From assembly GCF_030020805.1 (NCBI RefSeq), contig NZ_CP125098.1, positions 2,871,001 to 2,935,000 on the forward strand: a stretch of 64,000 nt of DNA. Direction: 5' to 3'. This DNA is from Paenibacillus sp. RC67 (lineage in GTDB: Bacteria > Bacillota > Bacilli > Paenibacillales > NBRC-103111). The notes under the pieces were generated by a model. That model saw nothing but the letters and a program-made list of their open reading frames with translations, did not search any database and was not told the DNA's origin. The position numbers and the translations under genes are program-made. Below are positions 1 to 11,500 of the stretch, in pieces. Every line of letters begins with the position of its first letter. The first letter of the stretch is position 1.

Positions 1-459
1 GCGGAAGAAGCTGAGCGTTGCGGTATGTACTACATCAACCAACGTTGGTTGGGTGGTACACTGACTAACTTCCAAACTATCCAAAAGCGTATCGATCGCT
101 TGAAACAGCTTGAGAAGTGGGAAGAAGATGGCACATTCGAAGTGCTGCCTAAGAAAGAAGTTATTATTCTTCGCAAGGAAAAAGACCGTTTGGAAAAATT
201 CCTTGGCGGAATTAAGAATATGAAAGGTCTTCCGAGCGCATTGTTCGTAATTGACCCTCGTAAAGAGCGCATTGCAGTTGCAGAAGCTCGCAAATTGGGA
301 ATCCCAATCGTTGGTATCGTTGATACTAACTGTGATCCGGACGAAATCGATTATGTTATCCCTGGTAACGACGATGCAATCCGTGCGGTGAAATTGTTGA
401 CAGCTAAAATTGCTGACGCAGTTATCGAAGCACATCAAGGTGAACAAACAACAGCTTAA
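1..459 (+). CDS. rpsB: 30S ribosomal protein S2 (partial, 5' end outside window)
   Basis: The reading frame is open from base 1 and encodes the C-terminal two thirds of ribosomal protein S2, a component of the 30S head/body junction. Recognisable S2 signatures are [15 protein letters not shown] near the left edge, the [12 protein letters not shown] segment and the [27 protein letters not shown] stretch (written here in part only as landmarks). The internal ATG at position 25 is not the true start; the S2 family continues well upstream of it. A rho-independent terminator follows at once, and tsf comes next, the usual rpsB-tsf order. Confidence 0.97.
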   Translation, partial: AEEAERCGMYYINQRWLGGTLTNFQTIQKRIDRLKQLEKWEEDGTFEVLPKKEVIILRKEKDRLEKFLGGIKNMKGLPSALFVIDPRKERIAVAEARKLGIPIVGIVDTNCDPDEIDYVIPGNDDAIRAVKLLTAKIADAVIEAHQGEQTTA

Positions 460-470
460 TTGCTGAATAG

Positions 471-516
471 GAAAGGGTGGTTCAAAGGTGCAAAATCCTT
501 TCACCGCCCTTTTTTT
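471..516 (+). terminator. Hairpin terminator/attenuator between rpsB and tsf
   Basis: GAAAGGGTGG...CAAAGG pairs with CCTTT...CACCGCCCTTT (some G:U pairs), and the stem runs into seven T residues. It probably reduces read-through from rpsB into tsf, because no clear promoter is visible between it and tsf. Confidence 0.75.
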
Positions 517-549
517 AGGGTCATAGACAAAATATAAGGAGGCCAAATC

Positions 550-1200
550 ATGGCGGTTAATGCAGCATCGGTAAAAGAATTGCGCGAGAGAACAGGAGCA
601 GGAATGCTCGATTGTAAAAAAGCGTTGGAAGAGGCTAATGGTGATTTGTCCAAAGCAGCTGATATCCTTCGTGAGAAAGGCTTGTCCGCAGCGGCTAACA
701 AAGCAGGTCGTATCGCTACTGAAGGCACTGTAGAATCCTACATACACGCTGGCGGCCGTATCGGCGTATTGGTAGAAGTTAACTGTGAAACAGACTTCGT
801 TGGTAAAACGGATCAATTCCGTGAATTTGTTAGAGACGTTGCTATGCATATCGCAGCTTCGAGCCCGCTGTTTGTTCGTCGTGAAGAAGTTCCTCAAGAT
901 GCTTTGGATAAAGAACGTGAAATTTTGACTGCACAAGCTTTGAACGAAGGCAAACCAGCTAACATCGTTCAAAAAATGGTAGAAGGCCGTCTTGGCAAAT
1001 ACTACGAAGAGTACTGCTTGATGGAGCAGCCTTTCGTTAAAGATCCAGACAAAACTATCAGTCAATTGGTTAATGAAAAAGTAGCAACAATCGGTGAGAA
1101 CATCACGATCCGTCGTTTCGCTCGTTTCGAACTAGGCGAAGGCTTGGAGAAAAAACAAGAGAACTTTGCTGAAGAAGTAATGGCTCAAGTGAAAAAATAA
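550..1200 (+). CDS. tsf: Translation elongation factor Ts
   Basis: EF-Ts is the guanine-nucleotide exchange factor for EF-Tu. The N-terminal UBA-like domain (residues about 1-45, with [17 protein letters not shown]) and the TDFVGK motif (residues 81-86) that contacts EF-Tu are intact. At 216 residues it is the short form of the family, lacking the larger C-terminal dimerisation region of about 280-290 residue versions. The ATG at 550 follows AAGGAGG at 537-543. It lies directly after rpsB, the usual arrangement. Confidence 0.96.
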   Translation: MAVNAASVKELRERTGAGMLDCKKALEEANGDLSKAADILREKGLSAAANKAGRIATEGTVESYIHAGGRIGVLVEVNCETDFVGKTDQFREFVRDVAMHIAASSPLFVRREEVPQDALDKEREILTAQALNEGKPANIVQKMVEGRLGKYYEEYCLMEQPFVKDPDKTISQLVNEKVATIGENITIRRFARFELGEGLEKKQENFAEEVMAQVKK

Positions 1201-1247
1201 TCAAGATGCTTCGTTAAGAACGTATCTTTGCTTATTTGGATATACTT

Positions 1248-1295
1248 ACGGTAAATGATAAGTTGCCGCCGAAACGGAAAGTTATCATTTACCGT
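1248..1295 (+). repeat. 14-bp perfect inverted repeat after tsf
   Basis: ACGGTAAATGATAA (1248-1261) is repeated in perfect inverted form as TTATCATTTACCGT (1282-1295), with a 20-base loop that contains CCG...CGG. No T run follows, so it is not itself a standard terminator. It precedes the real terminator at 1322 and could protect the tsf mRNA 3' end or be an RNA processing site. Confidence 0.7.
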
Positions 1296-1321
1296 ACATA
1301 AATACGGAAAAGTAAAACGTG

Positions 1322-1348
1322 GGAACACTTAGTGTTCCTTCTTTTTTT
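1322..1348 (+). terminator. Rho-independent terminator upstream of pyrH
   Basis: GGAACAC-TTA-GTGTTCC is a perfect 7-bp stem followed by TTCTTTTTTT. It separates tsf from pyrH. Confidence 0.85.
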
Positions 1349-1393
1349 AAACATAAACAGGCAAGACAGCTGATTTACGAACGGGGGTAGTAA

Positions 1394-2122
<729 letters not shown>

Positions 2123-2127
2123 CGATT

Positions 2128-2682
2128 ATGCCACAATCCATTAAAAAGAATGCGGAAGACCGCATGGAAAAAGCTATCGGCTCGTTAAGAAAAGAATTGT
2201 CCAGCCTTAGAGCTGGCAGGGCAACTCCGGCCTTGTTGGACCGTGTGCAAGTGGAATACTATGGATCGATGACGCCTGTTAACCAATTGGCTAATATCAA
2301 TACACCGGACTCCCGTACTCTTATGATACAGCCTTGGGATAAAAGTTCCGTTAGCGCAATTGAGAAGGCCATCATGAAATCCGATCTGGGTCTCACGCCT
2401 TCTAACGACGGTTCAATGATCCGAATTGTTATTCCAGCTTTGACTGAAGAGCGTCGTTCCGAATTGGTCAAAATGACTCGTAAATTCGGTGAAGAAGCTA
2501 AAGTCGCTATTCGTAACGTTCGCCGTGATGCGAATGACGATATTAAAAAGCTTGAAAAAGCCGGCATTTCTGAGGATGAATCCCGTAAGCATCAGGAAGA
2601 TATTCAGAAGTTTACGGATAAATTTATTGGTGAAGTTGAAAAAGTACTGGCAGCTAAAGAAAAAGAAATCATGGAAGTATAA
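2128..2682 (+). CDS. frr: Ribosome recycling factor
   Basis: RRF splits post-termination ribosomes together with EF-G. The protein has the expected 184-185 residue length. The conserved LRAGRA(T/N)P segment near residue 30 and the C-terminal DDIKKLEK...[15 protein letters not shown] helix of the three-helix bundle are present. It is closely coupled to pyrH (5-base gap) and followed by a strong UUCG-loop terminator. Confidence 0.96.
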   Translation: MPQSIKKNAEDRMEKAIGSLRKELSSLRAGRATPALLDRVQVEYYGSMTPVNQLANINTPDSRTLMIQPWDKSSVSAIEKAIMKSDLGLTPSNDGSMIRIVIPALTEERRSELVKMTRKFGEEAKVAIRNVRRDANDDIKKLEKAGISEDESRKHQEDIQKFTDKFIGEVEKVLAAKEKEIMEV

Positions 2683-2692
2683 TGATAGAAGA

Positions 2693-2714
2693 CCCCCTTT
2701 CGAGGGGGCTTTTA
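2693..2714 (+). terminator. Terminator with UUCG tetraloop after frr
   Basis: CCCCCT-TTCG-AGGGGG is a perfect 6-bp stem closed by a UUCG tetraloop and followed by CTTTTAC. It ends the pyrH-frr transcript and lies between frr and the uppS ribosome site. Confidence 0.85.
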
Positions 2715-2740
2715 CACTTTCCTTATTGGAGGAAAAAGAA

Positions 2741-3508
2741 ATGATGCCTTTCAAAAAATGGTTTGGAAGCAAGGCTCAGAATGACGAATGGATAGAACGT
2801 ATAGACGCCGATAATATTCCGAACCATGTTGCGGTTATCATGGATGGCAATGGACGATGGGCTCAGAAGCGTGGTTTGCCGCGCATTGCAGGGCATCATT
2901 CGGGAATGAAAAATGTGAAGAAAATTACAATGGCAGCGAATTCAATCGGCGTAAAAGTGTTAACTTTATATGCATTTTCAACGGAAAATTGGAAAAGACC
3001 GAAGGAAGAAGTCGAATATTTGATGAAGCTTCCGCTTGAGTTTTTTCCTAAAGAGATTGATGAGCTTATCGCAAATAATGTGCAAATCCGAATGACGGGA
3101 TGGCAAGAGGGGCTGCCGAACTATACGTTAGATGCGATTCAGAAAGCTATCGAGCAAACGAAGGACAATACGGGCCTTATATTAAATTTTGCATTGAACT
3201 ATGGTAGCCGCAAAGAAATGTTATCGGGCGTCAAGAAGCTTACGGAAGATGTTGTCTCCGGAAGAATCTCATTAGATGAGGTAGACGAATCAAAATTTGG
3301 TCAATACTTGTTAACCCATCCACTGCCAGATCCTGACTTATTGATTCGTACGAGCGGCGAGCTTCGCATTAGCAATTTTATGATGTGGCAGTTGGCTTAT
3401 TCGGAATTATGGTTTACGGATTTGTGTTGGCCTGAGTTTTCGGAGTCGCATTTTTATGAGGCGATTCAGGAGTACCAACGACGCGCTCGTCGATATGGTG
3501 GATTGTAG
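2741..3508 (+). CDS. uppS: Isoprenyl transferase (undecaprenyl diphosphate synthase)
   Basis: Cytosolic cis-prenyltransferase that makes undecaprenyl diphosphate, the lipid carrier for peptidoglycan and teichoic acid. Catalytic motif MDGNGRWAQKRGLPRIAGH lies near residues 34-52, and RTSGELRISNFMMWQ and the WPEF region near the C-terminus are typical. The frame is open far upstream through frr, but the start is placed at ATG 2741 because GGAGGAAAAAGAA precedes it and the 255-aa product matches the family length. cdsA follows after 14 bases. Confidence 0.96.
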   Translation: MMPFKKWFGSKAQNDEWIERIDADNIPNHVAVIMDGNGRWAQKRGLPRIAGHHSGMKNVKKITMAANSIGVKVLTLYAFSTENWKRPKEEVEYLMKLPLEFFPKEIDELIANNVQIRMTGWQEGLPNYTLDAIQKAIEQTKDNTGLILNFALNYGSRKEMLSGVKKLTEDVVSGRISLDEVDESKFGQYLLTHPLPDPDLLIRTSGELRISNFMMWQLAYSELWFTDLCWPEFSESHFYEAIQEYQRRARRYGGL

Positions 3509-3522
3509 CAGCTATTGGAGGA

Positions 3523-4326
3523 ATGAATTTGAAACAGCGAATCATTACTGGAGTCGTGGCCGGGTTAGGCTTTATGATTCTATTGTATCTGGGCACTTAT
3601 TGGTTTGCCGGATTGATTGTCATTCTGTCTCTGATCGGTTTCAACGAATTTTTGCGAATGAACGGGCTGACGAATAACAAGATAACGGCCCTTTTTGGAT
3701 ACATAGGTACAGCGTGCTTAACGATACCCTGGGCTTCATTTGAACTGGCATCAGTTGGCTCCATGGACCGTTTGATATGGTTATTTATGTTCATTTTATT
3801 ATGTGCTACCGTGGTTTCCAAGAATAAAGTAACTATTGATCATGTAGTTATGATGTTCTTAGGGATGGTATACGTAGGTATTGGTTTTCATTACATGATT
3901 GAGACTCGAGTTATGGAAAACGGTATGTTCTGGACGCTTCTTGTCTTTTTTTGTATCTGGGCAACGGATTCAGGGGCTTACTTCACAGGATCTGCAATCG
4001 GGAAGCATCCGCTTTGGCCAACGATTAGTCCTAAGAAATCGATTGAGGGCGCAATTGGCGGTGCCATTCTCTCCATTGTAGTAGCTATTTGTTTCTCACT
4101 TGTTTCACCAGAGCTGCTCTCATGGAAGCAAGCGCTGCTGCTTGGTGTCATTATCGCTATTGTCGGACAAATGGGGGATCTAATCCAATCCGCTTATAAA
4201 CGCGTGAAAGGCATTAAAGATACGGGGGCTATTTTGCCAGGCCATGGCGGTGTGCTCGACCGGTGCGATAGCTGGTTGATCGTGTTTCCGATAGTTCATC
4301 TGCTGTCGTTAATTCCCCACGTATAA
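3523..4326 (+). CDS. cdsA: Phosphatidate cytidylyltransferase
   Basis: Integral membrane enzyme that converts phosphatidic acid and CTP to CDP-diacylglycerol for phospholipid synthesis. The 267-aa sequence is mostly hydrophobic, with about seven or eight membrane segments. The C-terminal signature is clear: SAYKRVKGIKDTGAILPGHGG then LDRCDSW. The ATG at 3523 follows TTGGAGGA. It sits between uppS and dxr as in B. subtilis, forming a lipid and isoprenoid operon. Confidence 0.95.
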   Translation: MNLKQRIITGVVAGLGFMILLYLGTYWFAGLIVILSLIGFNEFLRMNGLTNNKITALFGYIGTACLTIPWASFELASVGSMDRLIWLFMFILLCATVVSKNKVTIDHVVMMFLGMVYVGIGFHYMIETRVMENGMFWTLLVFFCIWATDSGAYFTGSAIGKHPLWPTISPKKSIEGAIGGAILSIVVAICFSLVSPELLSWKQALLLGVIIAIVGQMGDLIQSAYKRVKGIKDTGAILPGHGGVLDRCDSWLIVFPIVHLLSLIPHV

Positions 4327-4347
4327 ATCGATTGTTTGAGGTGAAAC

Positions 4348-5490
4348 ATGAAGCATATTTCCATTCTTGGTTCTACGGGTTCAATTGGAACGCAAACGCT
4401 GGACGTGATCTCACATTATCCGGATCAATTTAAAGTTGTTGGTCTGGCAGGGGGGCATAATGTTAAGCTGTTTGTGGAACAGGTTAACCAATTTCGTCCT
4501 TCTAAGGTTTCAGTAGCAACCAAAGAGCTTGCCGAAGAAATTAAACTTCACGTACCGGCAGGTACACAGGTGTTTTACGGAGAGCAAGGTCTATTGGAAA
4601 TCGCTGCGGGTACTGAAGCTACAGATGTCGTGACGGCAGTTGTTGGGAGCCAGGGGCTTCAACCTACTCTTGCAGCGATACAAGCGGGTAAAAATATCGG
4701 GCTGGCTAATAAAGAAACTTTGGTCAGTGCAGGACACTTGGTTACTGCTGAAGCAGAACGTTATGGCGTTAAGCTGATTCCTATTGATAGTGAGCATTCG
4801 GCTATCTTTCAGTGCTTGAACGGTGAATCGAAGAAAGACATTAAAAAAATTATGATTACCGCTTCGGGAGGATCTTTTCGGGATCTCACGCGAGATCAGC
4901 TGAAGGATGTTACGGTAGAGCAGGCTTTAAAGCATCCTAACTGGTCTATGGGCGCCAAAATTACAATAGACTCCGCCACTATGGTCAATAAGGGGCTGGA
5001 AGTCATTGAGGCTCACTGGTTGTTTAATCTTCCTTACGAGCAAATTGAGGTGCTAATCCATCCGGAAAGTATTATTCATTCCTACGTTGAATTTGCTGAT
5101 TGCAGCATTATTGCCCAGCTGGGCAATCCTGACATGCGTGTCCCTATCCAATATGCATTGACTTATCCGAACCGGATGCAAACACCATCTCAACCTTTGA
5201 ATTTGGCTGCTATTGGGAAATTAACGTTCCGGGAAATGGATTACGAACGGTTTCCTTGCTTGAAAATGGCGTTTGATAGCGGCAAAGCGGGCGGTACAGC
5301 ACCGACTGTATTCAATGCGGCTAATGAAGTCGCAGTCGATCGCTTTTTGAAGGGTGAAATCGGGTTTTTGCAAATCGAGGACATTATAGCAACGGCATTG
5401 GATAAACATGAGACGGTTTCTAATCCAAATTTGGAACAAATAACAGCCGCGGATACTTGGGCTAGACAAATAGCACGAATGGGAAGTTAA
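4348..5490 (+). CDS. dxr: 1-deoxy-D-xylulose 5-phosphate reductoisomerase
   Basis: Second step of the MEP isoprenoid pathway: NADPH-dependent rearrangement of DXP to MEP. The N-terminal NADPH-binding loop is [13 protein letters not shown] (residues 8-20). The metal and substrate residues are in [14 protein letters not shown] (about 146-159) and the [19 protein letters not shown] loop (about 200-218). Length 380 aa is normal. It lies between cdsA and rseP and feeds precursors to UppS, which is encoded two genes upstream. Confidence 0.96.
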   Translation: MKHISILGSTGSIGTQTLDVISHYPDQFKVVGLAGGHNVKLFVEQVNQFRPSKVSVATKELAEEIKLHVPAGTQVFYGEQGLLEIAAGTEATDVVTAVVGSQGLQPTLAAIQAGKNIGLANKETLVSAGHLVTAEAERYGVKLIPIDSEHSAIFQCLNGESKKDIKKIMITASGGSFRDLTRDQLKDVTVEQALKHPNWSMGAKITIDSATMVNKGLEVIEAHWLFNLPYEQIEVLIHPESIIHSYVEFADCSIIAQLGNPDMRVPIQYALTYPNRMQTPSQPLNLAAIGKLTFREMDYERFPCLKMAFDSGKAGGTAPTVFNAANEVAVDRFLKGEIGFLQIEDIIATALDKHETVSNPNLEQITAADTWARQIARMGS

Positions 5491-5661
5491 TATGGATAAA
5501 TGTGAATTCCCTAGCATCATTTCATTGACAAGATAATATGTTCATAACATGGCTCGGCTTGTATTCATATCGCAAATAATGTTAATCTTAATGAAAAGTA
5601 TGAGCCCAACCATGGAACTGGTCTTTGACTAATCGCGATGCTTAAAGGGAGGACGTTCGAT

Positions 5662-6915
5662 TTGGCTACATTGCAAATTGCGTTTCAAATTGTTCTGTTA
5701 TTTTTTGTACTGGTGACGATACATGAGTGGGGACATTTTTATTTTGCCAAAAGAGCTGGCATCCTGGTAAGGGAATTTGCCATCGGTTTTGGACCCAAGC
5801 TGCTTTCCTTTAAAAAAGGGGAGACTCGCTATACGCTACGTTTGCTGCCTATCGGCGGATTCGTCCGTATGGCGGGAGAAGATCCTGAAATTGTACAAAT
5901 CAATCCGGGACAGCGTCTTGCCTTGGCACTGAATGGTAATGAAGTGACCCATATTTATTTGAATGATTTTGATGATCGCTCCGATTCCGTTGTTGGTATT
6001 GTTGAGGATATCGACCTGGAACGTCGTCTCTTCATTAAGCTGGATATGGATGGAGAAATTAAACAGTTTTCCGTGCACCCTCAAGCGATGATGGTGAGTA
6101 AAGACAAAGAAACTCAAATCGCACCTTGGGACCGCCAATTCGGCAGTAAGACAGTTGGACAGCGTGCAATGTCTATTTTTGCTGGTCCGTTGATGAATTT
6201 TATTTTGGCGTTAGTTTTGTTCATTACTGTTGCATTCATGGCAGGCGTGCCGGATAAAGTGAAAATTCAAAGTACCGTTGCAGGCTCACCTGCGGAAAAA
6301 GCGGGACTTGTGGCAAATGACATTATTATTTCGGTCAATAATGAGCCGATTGGATCTGACCGCAACAAATTGACTTCCTTAATCAAGCAGTCGGTCAATA
6401 AGCAAATGATTTGGATTATTGAACGTAATAAGGAGCAGATCCGCAAAGAAGTGACTCCGGAAGATAAGGGTGGCGGGCTAGTAGGAGTAAGCCTTATCTC
6501 GGAGAACCGAAAAGCTTCGTTTACAGATGCAGTGAGTAACGGATGGAGCAGTTTATCAGCGGCCACAGTCTCTATACTGGACAGCTTCGGGAAACTTGTC
6601 ACTCTGCAGGTGAAAATGGACGATCTGGGCGGACCTGTCCGTATAGTGGAATTCACTAGTGAGCAAGCCAGCGCAGGTTTGCCTCAATATACGTTCTGGG
6701 CGGCTATAATGAGCTTATACCTCGGCATGTTTAACTTGCTGCCGTTCCCTGCACTCGATGGCAGCCGATTAGTGTTCTTAGGCTTTGAAGCGCTCCGCGG
6801 TAAACCGGTAGACCCGGGAAGAGAAAGTATAGTGCACTTTGTCGGGTTCGCGATGCTGATGCTGCTCATGATTGCCGTGACCTATAACGATATTTTACGA
6901 CTGATTAAAGGCTAG
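5662..6915 (+). CDS. rseP: Intramembrane zinc metalloprotease RseP (site-2 protease)
   Basis: Site-2 protease that cleaves transmembrane anti-sigma factors and signal peptide remnants. The first membrane helix carries the zinc motif HEWGH (residues 21-25). A PDZ domain (about 205-285, SPAEKAGLVANDIIISVN) follows, and the third metal ligand lies in NLLPFPALDGSRL near residue 365. A start at ATG 5638 is possible, but I chose TTG 5662 because GGGAGG lies just upstream of it and the resulting N-terminus matches the family. The product is 417 aa. The terminator at 6929 ends this unit. Confidence 0.92.
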   Translation: MATLQIAFQIVLLFFVLVTIHEWGHFYFAKRAGILVREFAIGFGPKLLSFKKGETRYTLRLLPIGGFVRMAGEDPEIVQINPGQRLALALNGNEVTHIYLNDFDDRSDSVVGIVEDIDLERRLFIKLDMDGEIKQFSVHPQAMMVSKDKETQIAPWDRQFGSKTVGQRAMSIFAGPLMNFILALVLFITVAFMAGVPDKVKIQSTVAGSPAEKAGLVANDIIISVNNEPIGSDRNKLTSLIKQSVNKQMIWIIERNKEQIRKEVTPEDKGGGLVGVSLISENRKASFTDAVSNGWSSLSAATVSILDSFGKLVTLQVKMDDLGGPVRIVEFTSEQASAGLPQYTFWAAIMSLYLGMFNLLPFPALDGSRLVFLGFEALRGKPVDPGRESIVHFVGFAMLMLLMIAVTYNDILRLIKG

Positions 6916-6928
6916 TTTACGCTAAAGT

Positions 6929-6964
6929 CATAGCCTTGCTGATGCAGGGCTATGTTTCTGTTTT
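6929..6964 (+). terminator. Terminator after rseP
   Basis: CATAGCC pairs with GGCTATG (7-bp stem, 12-base loop), followed by TTTCTGTTTT. It ends the uppS-cdsA-dxr-rseP unit. Confidence 0.75.
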
Positions 6965-6971
6965 AAATTAT

Positions 6972-8473
<1,502 letters not shown>

Positions 8474-8487
8474 TTGCAAGGATATTA

Positions 8488-8526
8488 AGGGCAAATCGGA
8501 AAGCAACATCTCCTGTTTGCCCTTTG
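8488..8526 (+). terminator. Hairpin between proS and polC
   Basis: AGGGCAAA (8488-8495) pairs with TTTGCCCT (8516-8523) around a 20-base loop, followed by TTGTATGTTTT. A weak terminator or attenuator; polC begins 25 bases later without an obvious promoter of its own. Confidence 0.55.
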
Positions 8527-8550
8527 TATGTTTTACGGGGGAGGAAGTTC

Positions 8551-11500
8551 ATGAGCAGTACGGCAGTGAAAAGAGAACGATTTGAAATGCTGATGCAGCA
8601 GGCCCATGTGCCTGCGGATGTAGTGAACTCTTTTTTTCAGGATGGATATATCGATAGAGTCGAAACAACCCGCAAGAATAGGGAATGGACGTTTTATATC
8701 GTGAAAAGCACGATCGTTCCCCATGATGTTTATCGAGCTTTTTGCAAAATGATCCGGGACAAGTTCGCTCATATTGCTGCGACTAAGTTTATGTTGAAAT
8801 ATACGGACGAGGTTGAACCGGCCCTAGTAGCTCGAGAATATTGGGGAATGTTTATCGAATGGGTGCAGCGGGAAGCAACATCGGTGAATGGCTGGATGAG
8901 CAGAGCTAAGATTGATGTGCAGGGGCACCAACTAACCCTTATGCTGCTGGATTCCATAGGTCTGGAGCTTGCTAAGAAGAAAAATATCGGTCAGTGGGTC
9001 CAAACGTATTTCTCCGATTTTTTTGGAGTAGAGTTCCAGGTTCGTTATGCGGTGGATGAGAATCGGGAAGCTGAATTCGAGAAATTCGCCAAGAAGATTG
9101 AAGAAGAAGAGAAGGTTGTTACACAAGAGATTATGACTTCAATCGAAGTAGAGGAATCGGAATCTCTTCCTGAAGCTGATCTTAAACTTATGGTGGGTTA
9201 TGAGATTAAAGACCCTCCGGTACCGATTCAGATGATTCAAGATGAAGAAAAGAAAGTTACGCTGCAGGGCGCCGTATTTGGATTGGATATGAAGGAGCTA
9301 AGAAACGGCAGCACCTTGTTTACGTTTAATATAACAGACTTTACCGATTCGATGATGATCAAAGCGTTCGCGAAAACAAAAGAGGACGTTAAAATTTTTA
9401 GTTTGATTCAAAATGGGACATGGGTTAAAGTCCGCGGAAAAGTGGAATATGACCGATTTATGCAAATTCCTGAGCTGGTCTTGATCCCGAATGATGTCAA
9501 TGAAGTGATGGCACCTCCGGATCGTAAAGACGATGCAGCGGAAAAGCGGGTTGAGTTTCATCTGCATACGACGATGAGTACCATGGACGCTATTACGCCG
9601 ATTGATCAATATGTCAAAATGGCGGCCAAATGGGGACATAAGGCCATTGCGGTTACCGATCATAGTGGTATTCAATGCTATCCCGATGCAAACAAGGCAG
9701 CGAAGAAGCATGGGATTAAAATGATTTATGGTCTTGAAGCCAATGTAGTTAACGATGGAGTGCCTGTAGTTGAGAACGCACGATCGATGGAATTGAAAGA
9801 TATCGAATACGTTATTTTCGACATCGAGACGACGGGATTGTCAATTGTCAACAACCGAATTATTGAAATTGCCGGTGTGAAAATGAAGGATGGCAAAGAG
9901 GTTGATCGTTTTGCTACATTCATCAATCCTCACGAGCGCATACCCTACAACATTCAACAGTTGACTAATATTACGGACGATATGGTGAAGGATGCGCCTG
10001 AACTTACAGAGATGCTTCCCAAATTCATCGATTTTGTCGGTGACTGCGTACTTGTAGCGCACAACGCGAGATTCGATATGGGCTTTATTCAGGCCAATTG
10101 CAAGCAGCTAGGGCTACCGGTTGTTACAAACCCTTCTCTTGATACATTAGAGCTGGCAAGACTTTTATTCCCTACAATGAAAAATCACCGACTGAATACT
10201 CTTGCTGATAAATTCAAAGTCGGTCTTGATAATCATCACCGTGCGATTGACGACTCTATTGCACTGGGCTATATATTATTTCATCTTATCAAAGAGGCAA
10301 ATGAACGCGGTATTACCGATTTGGAACGTTTGAATGATAATGTCGGCAAAAATTTGAAAAATACCCGGCCGTTCCATTGCTGCATTTATGCTACGAACAT
10401 GATTGGTAAGAAAAATTTATATACCTTGGTTTCCTTATCTCATACCGAATATTTTCATAGAGTGGCATGTATTCCCAAGAGTTTGCTTGCTAGCATGAGG
10501 GAAGGATTAATTATCACTTCAGGCTGTGAGAAAGGCGAGTTCTTTGAAGCCGTATTGAACAAGTCCGTGGAAGAGGCAGAGGAAGTTGCGCAATTTTACG
10601 ACATACTGGAAATTCAACCTACAGGGGTTAATATGCATTTGGTGGATAAAGGCCTTGTAGGGAGTAAGGAACAGTTGGAAGGTGCCACCCGAAGAGTGCT
10701 GGATATCGGACGCAAGCTGAATAAACCGGTTATTGCAACCGGAAATGTTCACTATTTGCAGCCTCGTGATAAAATTTGCCGCGATATTACAATTAATGGT
10801 ATTACCGGTTTTAGCCCATTGAAGGATATGAAAAAGCCGGATGTACACTTCAGAACAACGAAAGAAATGCTGGCAGAATTTCAGTTTCTAGGTGAAGAAA
10901 CCGCGTTCGATGTCGTAGTGAAAAATACGAGCGACCTGGCTGATCAGTTCGAGGAATTGGAGTTGTTCCCGGATAAATTATTTGCTCCGATCATTGATGG
11001 AGCGGATGAAGAAATCCGAACCAAATGCTATGACACGGCCAAACGTATTTACGGTGAACCGATTCCGGAAGTAGTCACGGCACGATTGGAAAAGGAACTA
11101 GTACCTATTATCAAATACGAGTTCTCGGCGAACTATTTAGTTTCAGAGCGTCTTGTTAAGAAATCCAACCAAGACGGTTATTTGGTAGGTTCCCGTGGTT
11201 CAGTAGGTTCGTCTGTCGTTGCAACTTTCCTTGGCATTTCCGAAGTTAATCCGCTGCCTCCGCATTATGTTTGTCGGTCCTGCCAGTATAATGAATGGAT
11301 CCTCGACGGAAGCATTCCAAGCGGATTTGATCTTCCAGACAAGGATTGTCCGAATTGCGGCAGTAAACTCAAGGGAGAAGGCCAGGATATTCCTTTTGAA
11401 ACGTTCCTTGGCTTTAAAGGGGACAAGGTTCCCGATATAGACTTGAATTTCTCCGGTGAATATCAGCCTGTTGCTCATAACTATACGAAGGAACTGTTTG

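Noticed and set aside
2489..2740. Upstream extension of the uppS frame through frr
   Set aside because: The added residues overlap frr and its terminator. ATG 2741 has the ribosome site and gives the family length.
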